NCBI RefSeq assembly: GCF_029360585.1
Contig: NZ_JAQZSJ010000005.1
Coordinates: 124,001 to 188,000 of the forward strand
From: Cohnella caldifontis
GTDB lineage: Bacteria; Bacillota; Bacilli; Paenibacillales; Paenibacillaceae
DNA: 64,000 nucleotides
Direction of reading: 5' to 3'
The notes under the pieces were generated by a model, which saw only the letters and a list, made by a program, of their open reading frames with translations, had not been told where the DNA came from and made no database searches. Position 1 is the stretch's first letter. Every line of letters starts with the position of its first letter. Position numbers and translations under genes: made by a program. Positions 48,181-56,478 of this stretch are shown here, one piece after another.

Positions 48181-48360
48181 CCCTCTGGACACCCGGATTA
48201 AGAGCCTCGTGCTGCGGGAGACGTTGGCGGAGGAACGGTGGGGTAGAGGTGCGTGGGACTGCGCGGCTTGGCTCGTCGGCGGTTTCTCTCTCGAGAAAAC
48301 TTGCCGACTTGCCTTTTTTATGGCCTACTTTGCTTGTGCCCGCTCGCCAGCATAGGCCGT

Positions 48361-49288
48361 AACGGCAGAAAGCGTACCACATACGCTATACCGCCAAAGC
48401 CCACGCCGAACCGATCGATTAGCGTAGTACATACGATATATCGTCAAAGCCCACGTCGAACCGATCAATTAGCGTACCACATACGCTATACCGCCAAAGC
48501 CCACGTCAAACCGATCAATTAGCGTACTACATACGCTATACCGCCAAAGCCCACGCCGCACCGAGCAATTAGCGTACTACATACGCTATCCCGCCAAAGC
48601 CCACGCCGAACCGCTCAATTAGCGTACTACATCCGCTATACCGCCAAAGCCCACGCCGCACCGAGCAATTAGCGTACTACATACGCTATCCCGCCAAAGC
48701 CCACGCCGAACCGCTCAATTAGCGTACTACATCCGCTATACCGCCAAAGCCCACGCCGCACCGAGCAATTAGCGTACTACATACGCTATACCGCCAAAGC
48801 CCACGCCGAACCGATCGATTAGCGTACTACATACGCTATATCGTCAAAGCACACGCCGAACCGATCGATTCGCGTACCACATACGCTATACCGTCAAAGC
48901 CCACGTCGAACCGATCAATTAGCGTACCACATACGCTATACCGCCAAAGCCCACGCCGCACCGAGCAATTAGCGTACTACATACGCTATACCGCCAAAGT
49001 CCACGCCGAACCGATCGATAAGCGTACTACATACGCTATACCGCCAAAGCCCACGCCGACCCGATCAATTAGCGTACTACATACGCTATACCGCCTAAGT
49101 CCACGCCGAACCGATCGATTAGCGTACTACATACGCTATACCGCCAAAGCCCACGCCGAACCGATCAATTAGCGTACTACATACGCTATACCGCCAAAGT
49201 CCACGCCGAACCGATCGATTAGCGTACTACATACGCTATACCGCCAAAGCCCACGCCGAACCGATCGATTAGCGTACCACATACGCTA
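48361..49288 (+). repeat. 50-bp tandem repeat array 2 between icd and mdh
   Basis: The core AGCGTACYACATACGCT (arms AGCGTA/TACGCT, 5-base loop) recurs every 50 bases from 48371 to 49271, 19 copies, with small variants. Units alternate partly as CCGCACCGAGCAATT and CCGAACCGATCAATT, giving a 100-bp super-unit. The array stops about 70 bases before the likely mdh -10 region. Aligned without gaps, about 35 of 50 positions equal the reverse complement of array 1. No gene is seen. Confidence 0.92.
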
Positions 49289-49408
49289 AATCTTCTGAAC
49301 CCATGCCGGGATGCGCAAATGTCGCGCTGCTAGGCATGGAATCCGGGTTGAATGGCTATAATGCGTTAAATGTGTATGGTTTACCATCTGAAGGAGGGCA
49401 TTTCGGTT

Positions 49409-50353
49409 ATGGCGATTCAACGTGCGAAGATTACCGTCGTGGGCGCGGGGTTCACGGGGGCGACGACGGCGCTGATGCTGGCGCAGAAGGAACTGGGGGA
49501 CGTCGTGCTGCTCGACATTCCGCAGCTCGAGAACCCGACCAAAGGCAAGGCGCTGGATATGCTCGAATCCACGCCGGTGCAAGGCGTAGATGCCCGGATC
49601 GTCGGCACGGCCGATTATCGGGATTCCGCGAACTCCGACGTCGTCATCATCACCGCCGGAGTGGCGCGCAAGCCGGGCATGAGCCGCGACGATCTGGTGA
49701 GCACGAACGCCGGCATCGTCAAGTCGGTGTGCGAGCAAGTCAAAGCGACCAGTCCGAACGCATACGTCATCATCCTGTCCAACCCGGTCGACGCGATGAC
49801 CTACGTGGCGCACCGAACGCTCGGTTTCCCGAAAAACCGGGTCATCGGACAATCCGGCGTCCTCGATACGGCACGTTACAACACGTTCCTGGCGGAGGCG
49901 CTGAACGTATCCGTCGAAGACGTGCGAGGCGTCGTACTCGGCGGCCACGGAGACGATATGGTCCCGCTGGTCCGATACACGACGGTCGGCGGCATCCCGG
50001 TCGAGAAGTTGCTGCCCAAGGAGCAAATTGACGCGATCGTGCAGCGTACCCGCGTCGGCGGCGGGGAAATCGTCAACCTGCTCGGCAACGGCAGCGCCTA
50101 TTACGCGCCGGCGGCTTCGCTCGTCCAGATGACCGAAGCGATCCTGAAGGACAAGAAGCGCATCCTTCCGGTCATCGCCCTGCTGCAAGGAGAATACGGC
50201 TATCAAGACCTGTTCATTGGCGTGCTGGCCGTACTGGGCGGAGACGGCATCGAAAAAATCATGGAAATCGAGTTGACGGCGGAAGAGAAAGCCGCGCTGG
50301 ACAAATCGGCCGAATCCGTCCGCAATGTCATCAAAGTCGTCGAAAACGCCTGA
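49409..50353 (+). CDS. mdh: Malate dehydrogenase
   Basis: 314 residues from the ATG at 49409 after AAGGAGGGC. NAD-binding start [20 protein letters not shown], then [36 protein letters not shown]; substrate loop and [36 protein letters not shown]; the catalytic His in [17 protein letters not shown]. It interconverts malate and oxaloacetate. Repeat arrays flank it on both sides. A TATAAT at 49357-49362 may be its -10 element. Confidence 0.95.
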   Translation: MAIQRAKITVVGAGFTGATTALMLAQKELGDVVLLDIPQLENPTKGKALDMLESTPVQGVDARIVGTADYRDSANSDVVIITAGVARKPGMSRDDLVSTNAGIVKSVCEQVKATSPNAYVIILSNPVDAMTYVAHRTLGFPKNRVIGQSGVLDTARYNTFLAEALNVSVEDVRGVVLGGHGDDMVPLVRYTTVGGIPVEKLLPKEQIDAIVQRTRVGGGEIVNLLGNGSAYYAPAASLVQMTEAILKDKKRILPVIALLQGEYGYQDLFIGVLAVLGGDGIEKIMEIELTAEEKAALDKSAESVRNVIKVVENA

Positions 50354-50373
50354 TCTTGGCCGTAAAACGGGAA

Positions 50374-50413
50374 GCTCCGACCCGAGGCAACCGCCTAGGG
50401 CCGGAGCCTTTTA
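50374..50413 (+). terminator. Intrinsic terminator of mdh
   Basis: GCTCCGACCC (50374-50383) and GGGCCGGAGC (50398-50407) pair with one mismatch; CTTTTATT follows. Confidence 0.75.
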
Positions 50414-50432
50414 TTCGGCACCATCGCGAGCG

Positions 50433-51022
50433 CGCCGTTATCCGACTTTCCCGTACAACTTGCCCGAAACCCCGCAACAGGCCCGCCGTTATCCGACTTT
50501 CCCGTACAACTAGCCCGAAACCCCGCAAAAGTCCCGCCGTTCTCCGACTTTCCCGTACAACTTGCCCGAAACCCCGCAACAGGCCCGCCGTTATCCGACT
50601 TTCCCGTACAACTAGCCCGAAACCCCGCAAAAGTCCCGCCGTTCTCCGACTTTCCCGTACAACTTGCCCGAAACCCCGCAACAGGCCCGCCGTTATCCGA
50701 CTTTCCCGTACAACTTGCCCGAAACCCCGCAAAAGTCCCGCCGTTGTCCGATTTTTCCGTACATCTCGCCCGAAATCCCGCAAAAGTCCCGCCGTTGTCC
50801 GACTTTTCCGTACATCTCGCCCGAAATCCCGCAAAAGTCCCGCCGTTATCCGATTTTTCCGTACATCTCGCCCGAAACCCCGCAAAAGTCCCGCCGTTGT
50901 CCGACTTTTCCGTACATCTCGCCCGAAATCCCGCAAAAGTCCCGCCGTGATCCGATTTTTCCGTACATCTCGCCCGAAACCCCGCAAAAGTCCCGCCGTT
51001 GTCCGACTTTCCCGTACATCGA
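50433..51022. repeat. 51-bp tandem repeat array after mdh
   Basis: CCGTAC recurs every 51 bases: GTAC at 50453, 50504, 50555 and so on to 51014, 12 copies. The first six read TTTCCCGTACAACTNGCCCG; the last six mostly read TTTTCCGTACATCTCGCCCG, with a sharp switch near 50,740. Inside each subtype, units alternate CAACAGGCC and CAAAAGTCC. Since 51 is a multiple of three, all six frames stay largely open; these frames are artefacts. No gene is seen between mdh and the regulator at 51071. Confidence 0.9.
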
Positions 51023-51070
51023 CCCGGTGCGCCGATCATCCATGGAAGCCGTCTCCGTTCTCGATTCCGC

Positions 51071-52135
51071 TCACCGAAAGACAAGCTTCACGGGCACGAC
51101 GACGTTCTGCGGCGCGTAGGCGGACTTGATCTGTTCGCAGAGCAGCGATACGGCGGAGCGGGCCATCTCCCGTTCGTCCTGCTGCACGTAGGAAACGTTC
51201 GGAATGCCGGGATCGTCGAACGAGATCAGCTCGACGTCCTTTTCCCTTCGGGTGCGGCGAAGGGCCTGCGACGTCAGTTGGGCGATTTCCTCCGTCAGCG
51301 TGAAGGCCGCGGTGATCGCCGGATGGCCCCCCCAAAATTCCGTAATGTAATCGAGCGCGCGGTCGCTGCGCAGAATGTCGAGCGGGACGTGGCACCACAG
51401 GTTTTTGTCGATGGAGATTTCCCGGTCGATATACGCCTTCTCGAACCCGGTCGTCCGATCCTGGACGGCCGTGTTCGCGTTCTCCGGGGAAAGGAGCGCG
51501 ATGTGCCGATGCCCCTTCTCCAGCAGGTAGGATACGGTGTCATACGCCCCGCCTAGGTTGTCGGAGGTGATCGTGTAGGTTTCGATATTGCGCAGATAGC
51601 GGTCGATAAAGACGAACGGGAATTTGTCGAGCGACAGGCGAAGCAGCGACTCGTTGTATTTCTCGTCCTCGGTCGGGAACACGATCAAGCCTTGCACCCC
51701 CGCGTCGACCAAGTCCCGGATCGCCCGCGATTCCTCGGCCGCCGACTCGCGCGTAATGCTCAGAATCATCTGGAAGCCGGCTTCCTTCAGGAAAAGCTCG
51801 GTGTGGTCGACCAGCTTCCGGATGACGCCCGTTTTCAACGTCGGGATGATGAGGCCGATCAGCGGCGCGGCCTGGGCGGACGGGCTTCCGAATGGCGGGA
51901 TGCCGGTCTGCGGCACGTCCGCGGCGACGAACGTGCCTTTTCCTTGGATGCGGACGATGAGCCCTTCGTCGGCAAGCTCGGTCAAGGCGTTTTTGACCGT
52001 GATTTTGCTCACCTTGTATTCGTCCATCAATTCTTGCTCCGAAGGAATCCGATCGGCGGGACGCAGCTTGCCGGACATGATTTTGTCCCGGATCTGGAAT
52101 TGGATCTGTTTGTACAACGCGGTTTTTTTGTTCAT
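51071..52135 (-). CDS. GntR/LacI-hybrid transcriptional repressor (AraR-like)
   Basis: 354 residues from the ATG at 52135, seven bases after GGGAGTGG; a GTG three codons earlier is less well placed. N-terminal GntR winged helix, about 1-70 (IRDKIMSGKLRPADRIPSEQ, VSKITVKNALTELADEGLIV). C-terminal LacI-type sugar-binding domain, about 90-354 (PLIGLIIPTLKTGVIRKLVD, FVFIDRYLRNIETYTITSDN, GHRHIALLSPENANTAVQDR). This fusion is the AraR architecture. It is divergent from the sugar uptake operon, with an operator between. Arabinose or an arabino-oligosaccharide is the likely inducer. Confidence 0.85.
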   Translation of the reverse strand: MNKKTALYKQIQFQIRDKIMSGKLRPADRIPSEQELMDEYKVSKITVKNALTELADEGLIVRIQGKGTFVAADVPQTGIPPFGSPSAQAAPLIGLIIPTLKTGVIRKLVDHTELFLKEAGFQMILSITRESAAEESRAIRDLVDAGVQGLIVFPTEDEKYNESLLRLSLDKFPFVFIDRYLRNIETYTITSDNLGGAYDTVSYLLEKGHRHIALLSPENANTAVQDRTTGFEKAYIDREISIDKNLWCHVPLDILRSDRALDYITEFWGGHPAITAAFTLTEEIAQLTSQALRRTRREKDVELISFDDPGIPNVSYVQQDEREMARSAVSLLCEQIKSAYAPQNVVVPVKLVFR

Positions 52136-52163
52136 GGCGGCCACTCCCGAAAAAATATGATTT

Positions 52164-52181
52164 TATGACCAATTGGTTATA
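52164..52181. promoter_or_regulatory. Operator of the GntR/LacI-type repressor
   Basis: TATGACCAATTGGTTATA is an 18-bp palindrome with one mismatched pair, placed between the divergent regulator and binding-protein genes. A dimeric GntR protein would fit. Autoregulation and control of the operon are inferred. Confidence 0.65.
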
Positions 52182-52213
52182 TAAATTATATTTAACCCAT
52201 ATTATAATCCAAA

Positions 52214-52230
52214 TTGTAAAGCGCTTACAA
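52214..52230 (+). promoter_or_regulatory. cre-like catabolite site downstream of TATAAT
   Basis: TTGTAAAGCGCTTACAA resembles a CcpA cre palindrome with one extra base, lying just after TATAAT (52203-52208). A roadblock or promoter-occlusion effect in the presence of glucose is likely. Confidence 0.5.
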
Positions 52231-52283
52231 CCCTGACTTTAGGAAATTAAGCGCATTCAACATTTTTCTAGGGGGAAATCCGA

Positions 52284-53627
52284 ATGAAAAAAGCGCTGCT
52301 TTATCTACTTTCTTTGACGCTGGTCAGCATGTTGGCATTGGCAGGATGCAGTTCGAAAAAAGGCGGTACCGACGCTTCGCCCGCATCACCCGGTGCTTCC
52401 GGCTCGTCCGCTCCCGCGTCCGCGTCCGCGAACGGAACGCCGGCCAAGCTGGAATTCTGGACGTTCAACGAACTGCACCAGAAGTTTTTCGAAAGCATGG
52501 CCAAGCAGTGGAACGCGGCCCATCCGGACATGCCGATCGAGCTCACGGCCACGACGTTCCCCTACGACGACGCTCACAACAAGCTGCTCGTCGCCCTCCA
52601 GTCCGGCAAAGGAGCGCCCGATCTGGCCGACATCGAAATCAGCAAAATCGGCAACTACCTGAAAGGCGATCCGCAGCTGGTTCCGCTTAACGACATCGTG
52701 GAGCCCGTCAAGGACAACCTGGTCATGTCCCGCCTCGACAACTATGCCAAGGACGGCAAATACTACGGCATCGACTATCACGTCGGCGCGCAAGTCATCT
52801 ACTACAACAAGGAAATCCTCGACCAGGCCGGCGTCAATCCGGACAGCATCGTCACATGGGACGATTTCGAGGCGGCAGGCAAACAAGTGCTGGACAAGAC
52901 CGGCAAACCGATGACGACCGTCGAGACGACGGACCAATGGACGTTCTGGCCGATGGTCGTGCAGCACGGTTCCGATTTCCTCGACAAAGACGGCAACGTG
53001 ACGCTGAACGATCAAGCGAACGTAGAGGTTCTGACGTACCTGCAGAAACTGGTGAAAGAGAAGATCGCGATCGCGGCGCCCGGCGGATTCCATCACTCCG
53101 AAGAATATTACGGATTCATGAACGGCGGCGGCGCGGCGGCGATCTGGATGCCGATGTGGTACATGGGACGGTTCACGGACTACATGCCCGACTTGAAAGG
53201 CAAAATCGTCATCAAGCCGATGCCCGTATTCAAGCAGGGCGAAATGCGCTCCTCCGGGATGGGCGGCACGGGCACGGTCATCACGAATCAGTCCAAAAAC
53301 CAGGAGCTGGCGAAAAAGTTCCTGGAGTTCGCGAAAGTGTCGAAGGAAGGCACCATCGAAATCTGGAAGCAGCTCGGCTTCGATCCGATCCGCACGGACG
53401 CCTGGACGGATCCGGCGATGAGCGAACCGAACAAGTACACCGATTATTTCGGCACCGGCATCTTCACGTTCCTCGACAGCCTGAAGAGCGAGATCGCGCC
53501 GACGAACATCAAGGAAAGAACGCCCGCGGTATCCGACGTCATCAAGACGAAGGCGATGTTCCAGGCGCTGAACGACTTGAAAGATCCGAAGCAAGTGCTT
53601 GACGACGCAGCCGCCGGCATCAAGTAA
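52284..53627 (+). CDS. Sugar ABC transporter substrate-binding lipoprotein
   Basis: 447 residues. Lipoprotein signal with lipobox LALAGC (Cys22) and a Ser/Pro/Ala-rich linker up to about residue 50. A family-1 solute-binding fold follows: KLEFWTFNELHQKFFESMAK, SGKGAPDLADIEISKIGNYL, YGIDYHVGAQVIYYNKEILD, WPMVVQHGSDFLDKDGNVTL, GGGAAAIWMPMWYMGRFTDY. It captures sugars outside the membrane and hands them to the two permeases downstream. Given the neighbouring arabinan enzymes, arabino-oligosaccharides are the probable cargo. Confidence 0.9.
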   Translation: MKKALLYLLSLTLVSMLALAGCSSKKGGTDASPASPGASGSSAPASASANGTPAKLEFWTFNELHQKFFESMAKQWNAAHPDMPIELTATTFPYDDAHNKLLVALQSGKGAPDLADIEISKIGNYLKGDPQLVPLNDIVEPVKDNLVMSRLDNYAKDGKYYGIDYHVGAQVIYYNKEILDQAGVNPDSIVTWDDFEAAGKQVLDKTGKPMTTVETTDQWTFWPMVVQHGSDFLDKDGNVTLNDQANVEVLTYLQKLVKEKIAIAAPGGFHHSEEYYGFMNGGGAAAIWMPMWYMGRFTDYMPDLKGKIVIKPMPVFKQGEMRSSGMGGTGTVITNQSKNQELAKKFLEFAKVSKEGTIEIWKQLGFDPIRTDAWTDPAMSEPNKYTDYFGTGIFTFLDSLKSEIAPTNIKERTPAVSDVIKTKAMFQALNDLKDPKQVLDDAAAGIK

Positions 53628-53712
53628 AACAGGAACGGAACGCTTTGCCGAAGACCGCGGCCGGTTCTTCGGCAAAGCTTCTCCCGTTTCGGGAAGGAGC
53701 GATAACGACGGT

Positions 53713-54597
53713 ATGAAATGGATCTATTCCCAGCGGCTCGCCCCTTACGTGTTCGTGCTCCCGTTCGTGCTCTCGCTCGCCGTGTTTTTCGCCTATCCCG
53801 TGCTGTCCACGATCCTCATGAGCTTCCAGGAAGTGCTGCCGGGCCAGACGCATTTCATCGGCTGGACGAACTACCGGGATCTATGGAAAGACGATTCCTT
53901 CTATACGGCGCTTTGGAACAGCACGAAGTATACGTTCTGGACCCTCGTCGTCCTGATCCCGCTGCCGCTCGTGCTGGCGGTATTCCTGAATGCCAAACGC
54001 ATGAAGTGGAGCTCTTTCTTTCGCTCCGCCCTATTCGTTCCCACGCTGACATCGGTCGTCGTGGCGGGCATCGTTTTCCGCCTCGTGTTCGGTTCCCTTG
54101 ACGAATCGGTCATGAATACGTTCCGCCATGCGTTCGGCGCAGGGACGATCAACTGGCTCGGCAACCGCGTGACGGGCATGCTCGTGCTCGTCATTTTGGC
54201 GACGTGGCGTTACGTGGGCATCAACATCGTCTATTTCCTGTCGGCGCTGCAGTCCATCCCCGGCGAACTGTACGAATCGGCGGAAATCGACGGGGCGAAC
54301 ACTTGGCAGAAATTCCGGCGCATCACGCTTCCGCTGCTCAAGCCGGTGTCGATCTACGTCATCACGATCAGCATCTACGGCGGATACGCGATGTTCACGG
54401 AGAGTTTCATCTTGTGGAGCGGCAACCGTTCGCCCAACGATATCGGGCTGACGATGATCGGGCTGCTCTATCGGCACGGCATCGAGAAGAACAGCCTGGG
54501 GCTCGGCTCCGCGATCGGGATCGTACTTCTTGCGTTCACGATGGTTTTGAACGTGATCCAACTTCGGCTATTCGGCTTGTTCAAGAAGGAGGATTGA
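53713..54597 (+). CDS. Sugar ABC transporter permease 1
   Basis: 294 residues from the ATG at 53713; AAGGAG lies 14 bases upstream, somewhat far, but no better in-frame start exists. Six membrane helices (APYVFVLPFVLSLAVFFAYP at the start) and the EAA loop YESAEIDGANTWQKFRRITL with PLLKPVSIYVI. MalF-like member of a family-1 sugar importer. It is followed after two bases by the second permease. Confidence 0.88.
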   Translation: MKWIYSQRLAPYVFVLPFVLSLAVFFAYPVLSTILMSFQEVLPGQTHFIGWTNYRDLWKDDSFYTALWNSTKYTFWTLVVLIPLPLVLAVFLNAKRMKWSSFFRSALFVPTLTSVVVAGIVFRLVFGSLDESVMNTFRHAFGAGTINWLGNRVTGMLVLVILATWRYVGINIVYFLSALQSIPGELYESAEIDGANTWQKFRRITLPLLKPVSIYVITISIYGGYAMFTESFILWSGNRSPNDIGLTMIGLLYRHGIEKNSLGLGSAIGIVLLAFTMVLNVIQLRLFGLFKKED

Positions 54598-54599
54598 CC

Positions 54600-55442
54600 A
54601 TGCGCGCCAAACGCTTCGACACGCAAACGCTCCTTCTGGTTGTCCTGTTCGTCCTATTGGCCGCGCTGGCCTTGTTTCCTTTCTATTGCTTGGCGCTCGC
54701 ATCGCTTAAACCTTCGAAGGAGCTGCTCCGTTTCGGCCTCAATATCCGCTTGCAGCCGGAATTGCTTTCTTTGGACAACTACACCTTCATCTTCTCGAAG
54801 GGCGCCGCCAAGTACGCGACTTGGTATAAGAACAGCCTCGTCATTACGGTCGTCTATACGGCCGGCTGCATGCTGCTGTCGTCGATGGTCGGCTACGGCC
54901 TGGCGATGTACCGGTTCATCGGGCGCAACTTCATTTTCCTCTGCGTGCTGCTCGTCATGATGATCCCGGTGGAAATCATCATGCTTCCGCTGTATAAGCA
55001 GATGATCGCGCTGAACCTGATCGACAGCTTCGGAGGAGTGATCCTGCCCTTCGTCGTCTCTCCGCTGCCGATCTTCTTCTTCCGGCAATACGCTTCGGGT
55101 TTGCCCAAAGATTTTCTCGATGCCGGGAGAATCGACGGCTGCTCGGAATACGGCATTTTTTTCCGCATTTTCGTGCCGATCATGACGCCGGCTTTCGGAG
55201 CCATGATCATCGTGCAGGCTCTGGCCAGCTGGAACAGCTTCGTATGGCCGCTTATCGTGCTGAGTTCGGGCGAGAAGCTGACGCTGCCGATCGGGCTGTC
55301 GAGCCTGGTGACGCCGTACGGCAACAACTACGATATTCTGATCGCCGGTTCCGTGCTCGCGATCGTGCCGATCATGATCGTCTTCGTCTTTTTCCAACGG
55401 TACTTCGTTTCGGGGCTGACCGTGGGCGGCGTGAAAGGCTGA
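54600..55442 (+). CDS. Sugar ABC transporter permease 2
   Basis: 280 residues, ATG two bases after the first permease stop, ribosome site AAGGAGG within that gene. Six helices; EAA loop DAGRIDGCSEYGIFFRIFVP followed by IMTPAFGAMIIVQALASWNS. MalG-like. No ATPase gene occurs in the cluster, so the pair probably uses a shared MsmX-type ATPase encoded elsewhere. Confidence 0.88.
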   Translation: MRAKRFDTQTLLLVVLFVLLAALALFPFYCLALASLKPSKELLRFGLNIRLQPELLSLDNYTFIFSKGAAKYATWYKNSLVITVVYTAGCMLLSSMVGYGLAMYRFIGRNFIFLCVLLVMMIPVEIIMLPLYKQMIALNLIDSFGGVILPFVVSPLPIFFFRQYASGLPKDFLDAGRIDGCSEYGIFFRIFVPIMTPAFGAMIIVQALASWNSFVWPLIVLSSGEKLTLPIGLSSLVTPYGNNYDILIAGSVLAIVPIMIVFVFFQRYFVSGLTVGGVKG

Positions 55443-55470
55443 CGACAACAAAAAAGAAGCAGGTGACGGG

Positions 55471-56457
55471 ATGGGAGTCCAACAACGAACGAAGGCAGAC
55501 GGTGTGATGCCGTTGATCGAACAGCGGGCGGATCCGCATATTTACCGGCATTCCGACGGGTATTACTATTTCGCGGCCTCCGTGCCGGAATACGACCGCA
55601 TCGAGATCCGCAGAGGCAGGACGATCGAGGAGCTGCGTCAGGCGAGCCCCGCCGTCATCTGGAGAAAGCATGAATCGGGCTTGCTGAGCGCGAATATTTG
55701 GGCGCCCGAAATTCATCATATCGACGGCAAATGGTACGTCTATTTCGCCGCCGCCCGCACGGCCGAGACCAACGACGGGTTATTCGACCACCGGATGTTC
55801 GTGCTGGAGAACGGGAACGCCAATCCAATGGAAGGGGAGTGGGAGGAGAAGGGGCAAATCCGCACGGCTTGGGAAAGCTTCTCGCTCGACGCCACGACGT
55901 TCGAGCATCGGGGGACGCGTTATCTCGTATGGGCCCAGAAGGATCCGGGCATCGCCGGCAACTCCAACCTGTACATTTCCGAAATGGGCAATCCGTGGAC
56001 GCTGACCGGCAAGCAGACGATGATATCGAAGCCGGAGTACGACTGGGAAACCGTCGGCTTCAAGGTGAACGAAGGCGCGGCGTTCCTCCGCAAGGACGGG
56101 CGGGTGTTCATCGCCTATTCCGCCAGCGCGACGGACGCCAACTATTGCATCGGGCTGCTCGAGGCCGACGCCGATGCGGACTTGCTTGACGTTACCTCTT
56201 GGCGCAAGTCCCCGGCGCCGGTTCTGGCGACCGACGAGAAGCTCGGGCTGTACGGCCCCGGACATAACAGCTTTACCGTAACGGAAGACGGCAAGGAAAC
56301 CTTATTCGTTTTTCATGCGAGAACGTACAAGGAGATCGCGGGAGATCCGCTGTACGACCCGAATCGGCATACCTTCGTCGCGGAGCTCCAATGGACGAAC
56401 GACGGAAGGCCGGATTTTCGCAGCTCAATCGCCACGCTTTCGCGCTTCCGATCTTAA
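55471..56457 (+). CDS. Glycoside hydrolase family 43-type enzyme
   Basis: 328 residues, no signal peptide, so intracellular. Five-bladed propeller with candidate catalytic residues: Asp in EQRADPHIYRHSDGYYYFAA, the pKa-setting Asp in SFSLDATTFEHRGTRYLVWA, and the acid Glu in FKVNEGAAFLRKDGR. These fit GH43 arabinofuranosidase or xylosidase. It would cut oligosaccharides after import. It is downstream of the permeases with a 28-base gap, probably the same operon. Confidence 0.85.
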   Translation: MGVQQRTKADGVMPLIEQRADPHIYRHSDGYYYFAASVPEYDRIEIRRGRTIEELRQASPAVIWRKHESGLLSANIWAPEIHHIDGKWYVYFAAARTAETNDGLFDHRMFVLENGNANPMEGEWEEKGQIRTAWESFSLDATTFEHRGTRYLVWAQKDPGIAGNSNLYISEMGNPWTLTGKQTMISKPEYDWETVGFKVNEGAAFLRKDGRVFIAYSASATDANYCIGLLEADADADLLDVTSWRKSPAPVLATDEKLGLYGPGHNSFTVTEDGKETLFVFHARTYKEIAGDPLYDPNRHTFVAELQWTNDGRPDFRSSIATLSRFRS

Positions 56458-56478
56458 TCGGAAAAGGGGAATGCAGGC

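Noticed and set aside
47777..48382. A 201-codon minus-strand frame with repeats ending GVGDFGGGRI
   Set aside because: It arises from the 57-bp non-coding array, whose period is a multiple of three. There is no ribosome site.
48361..49288. Array 2 as a CRISPR array
   Set aside because: Units repeat over their full 50 bases without unique spacers, and no cas gene is near. It is a plain tandem array.
50356..51129. Repetitive proteins of 150-257 codons on both strands after mdh
   Set aside because: The 51-bp period keeps every frame open. The frames start in different places, have no conserved product and cross a terminator.
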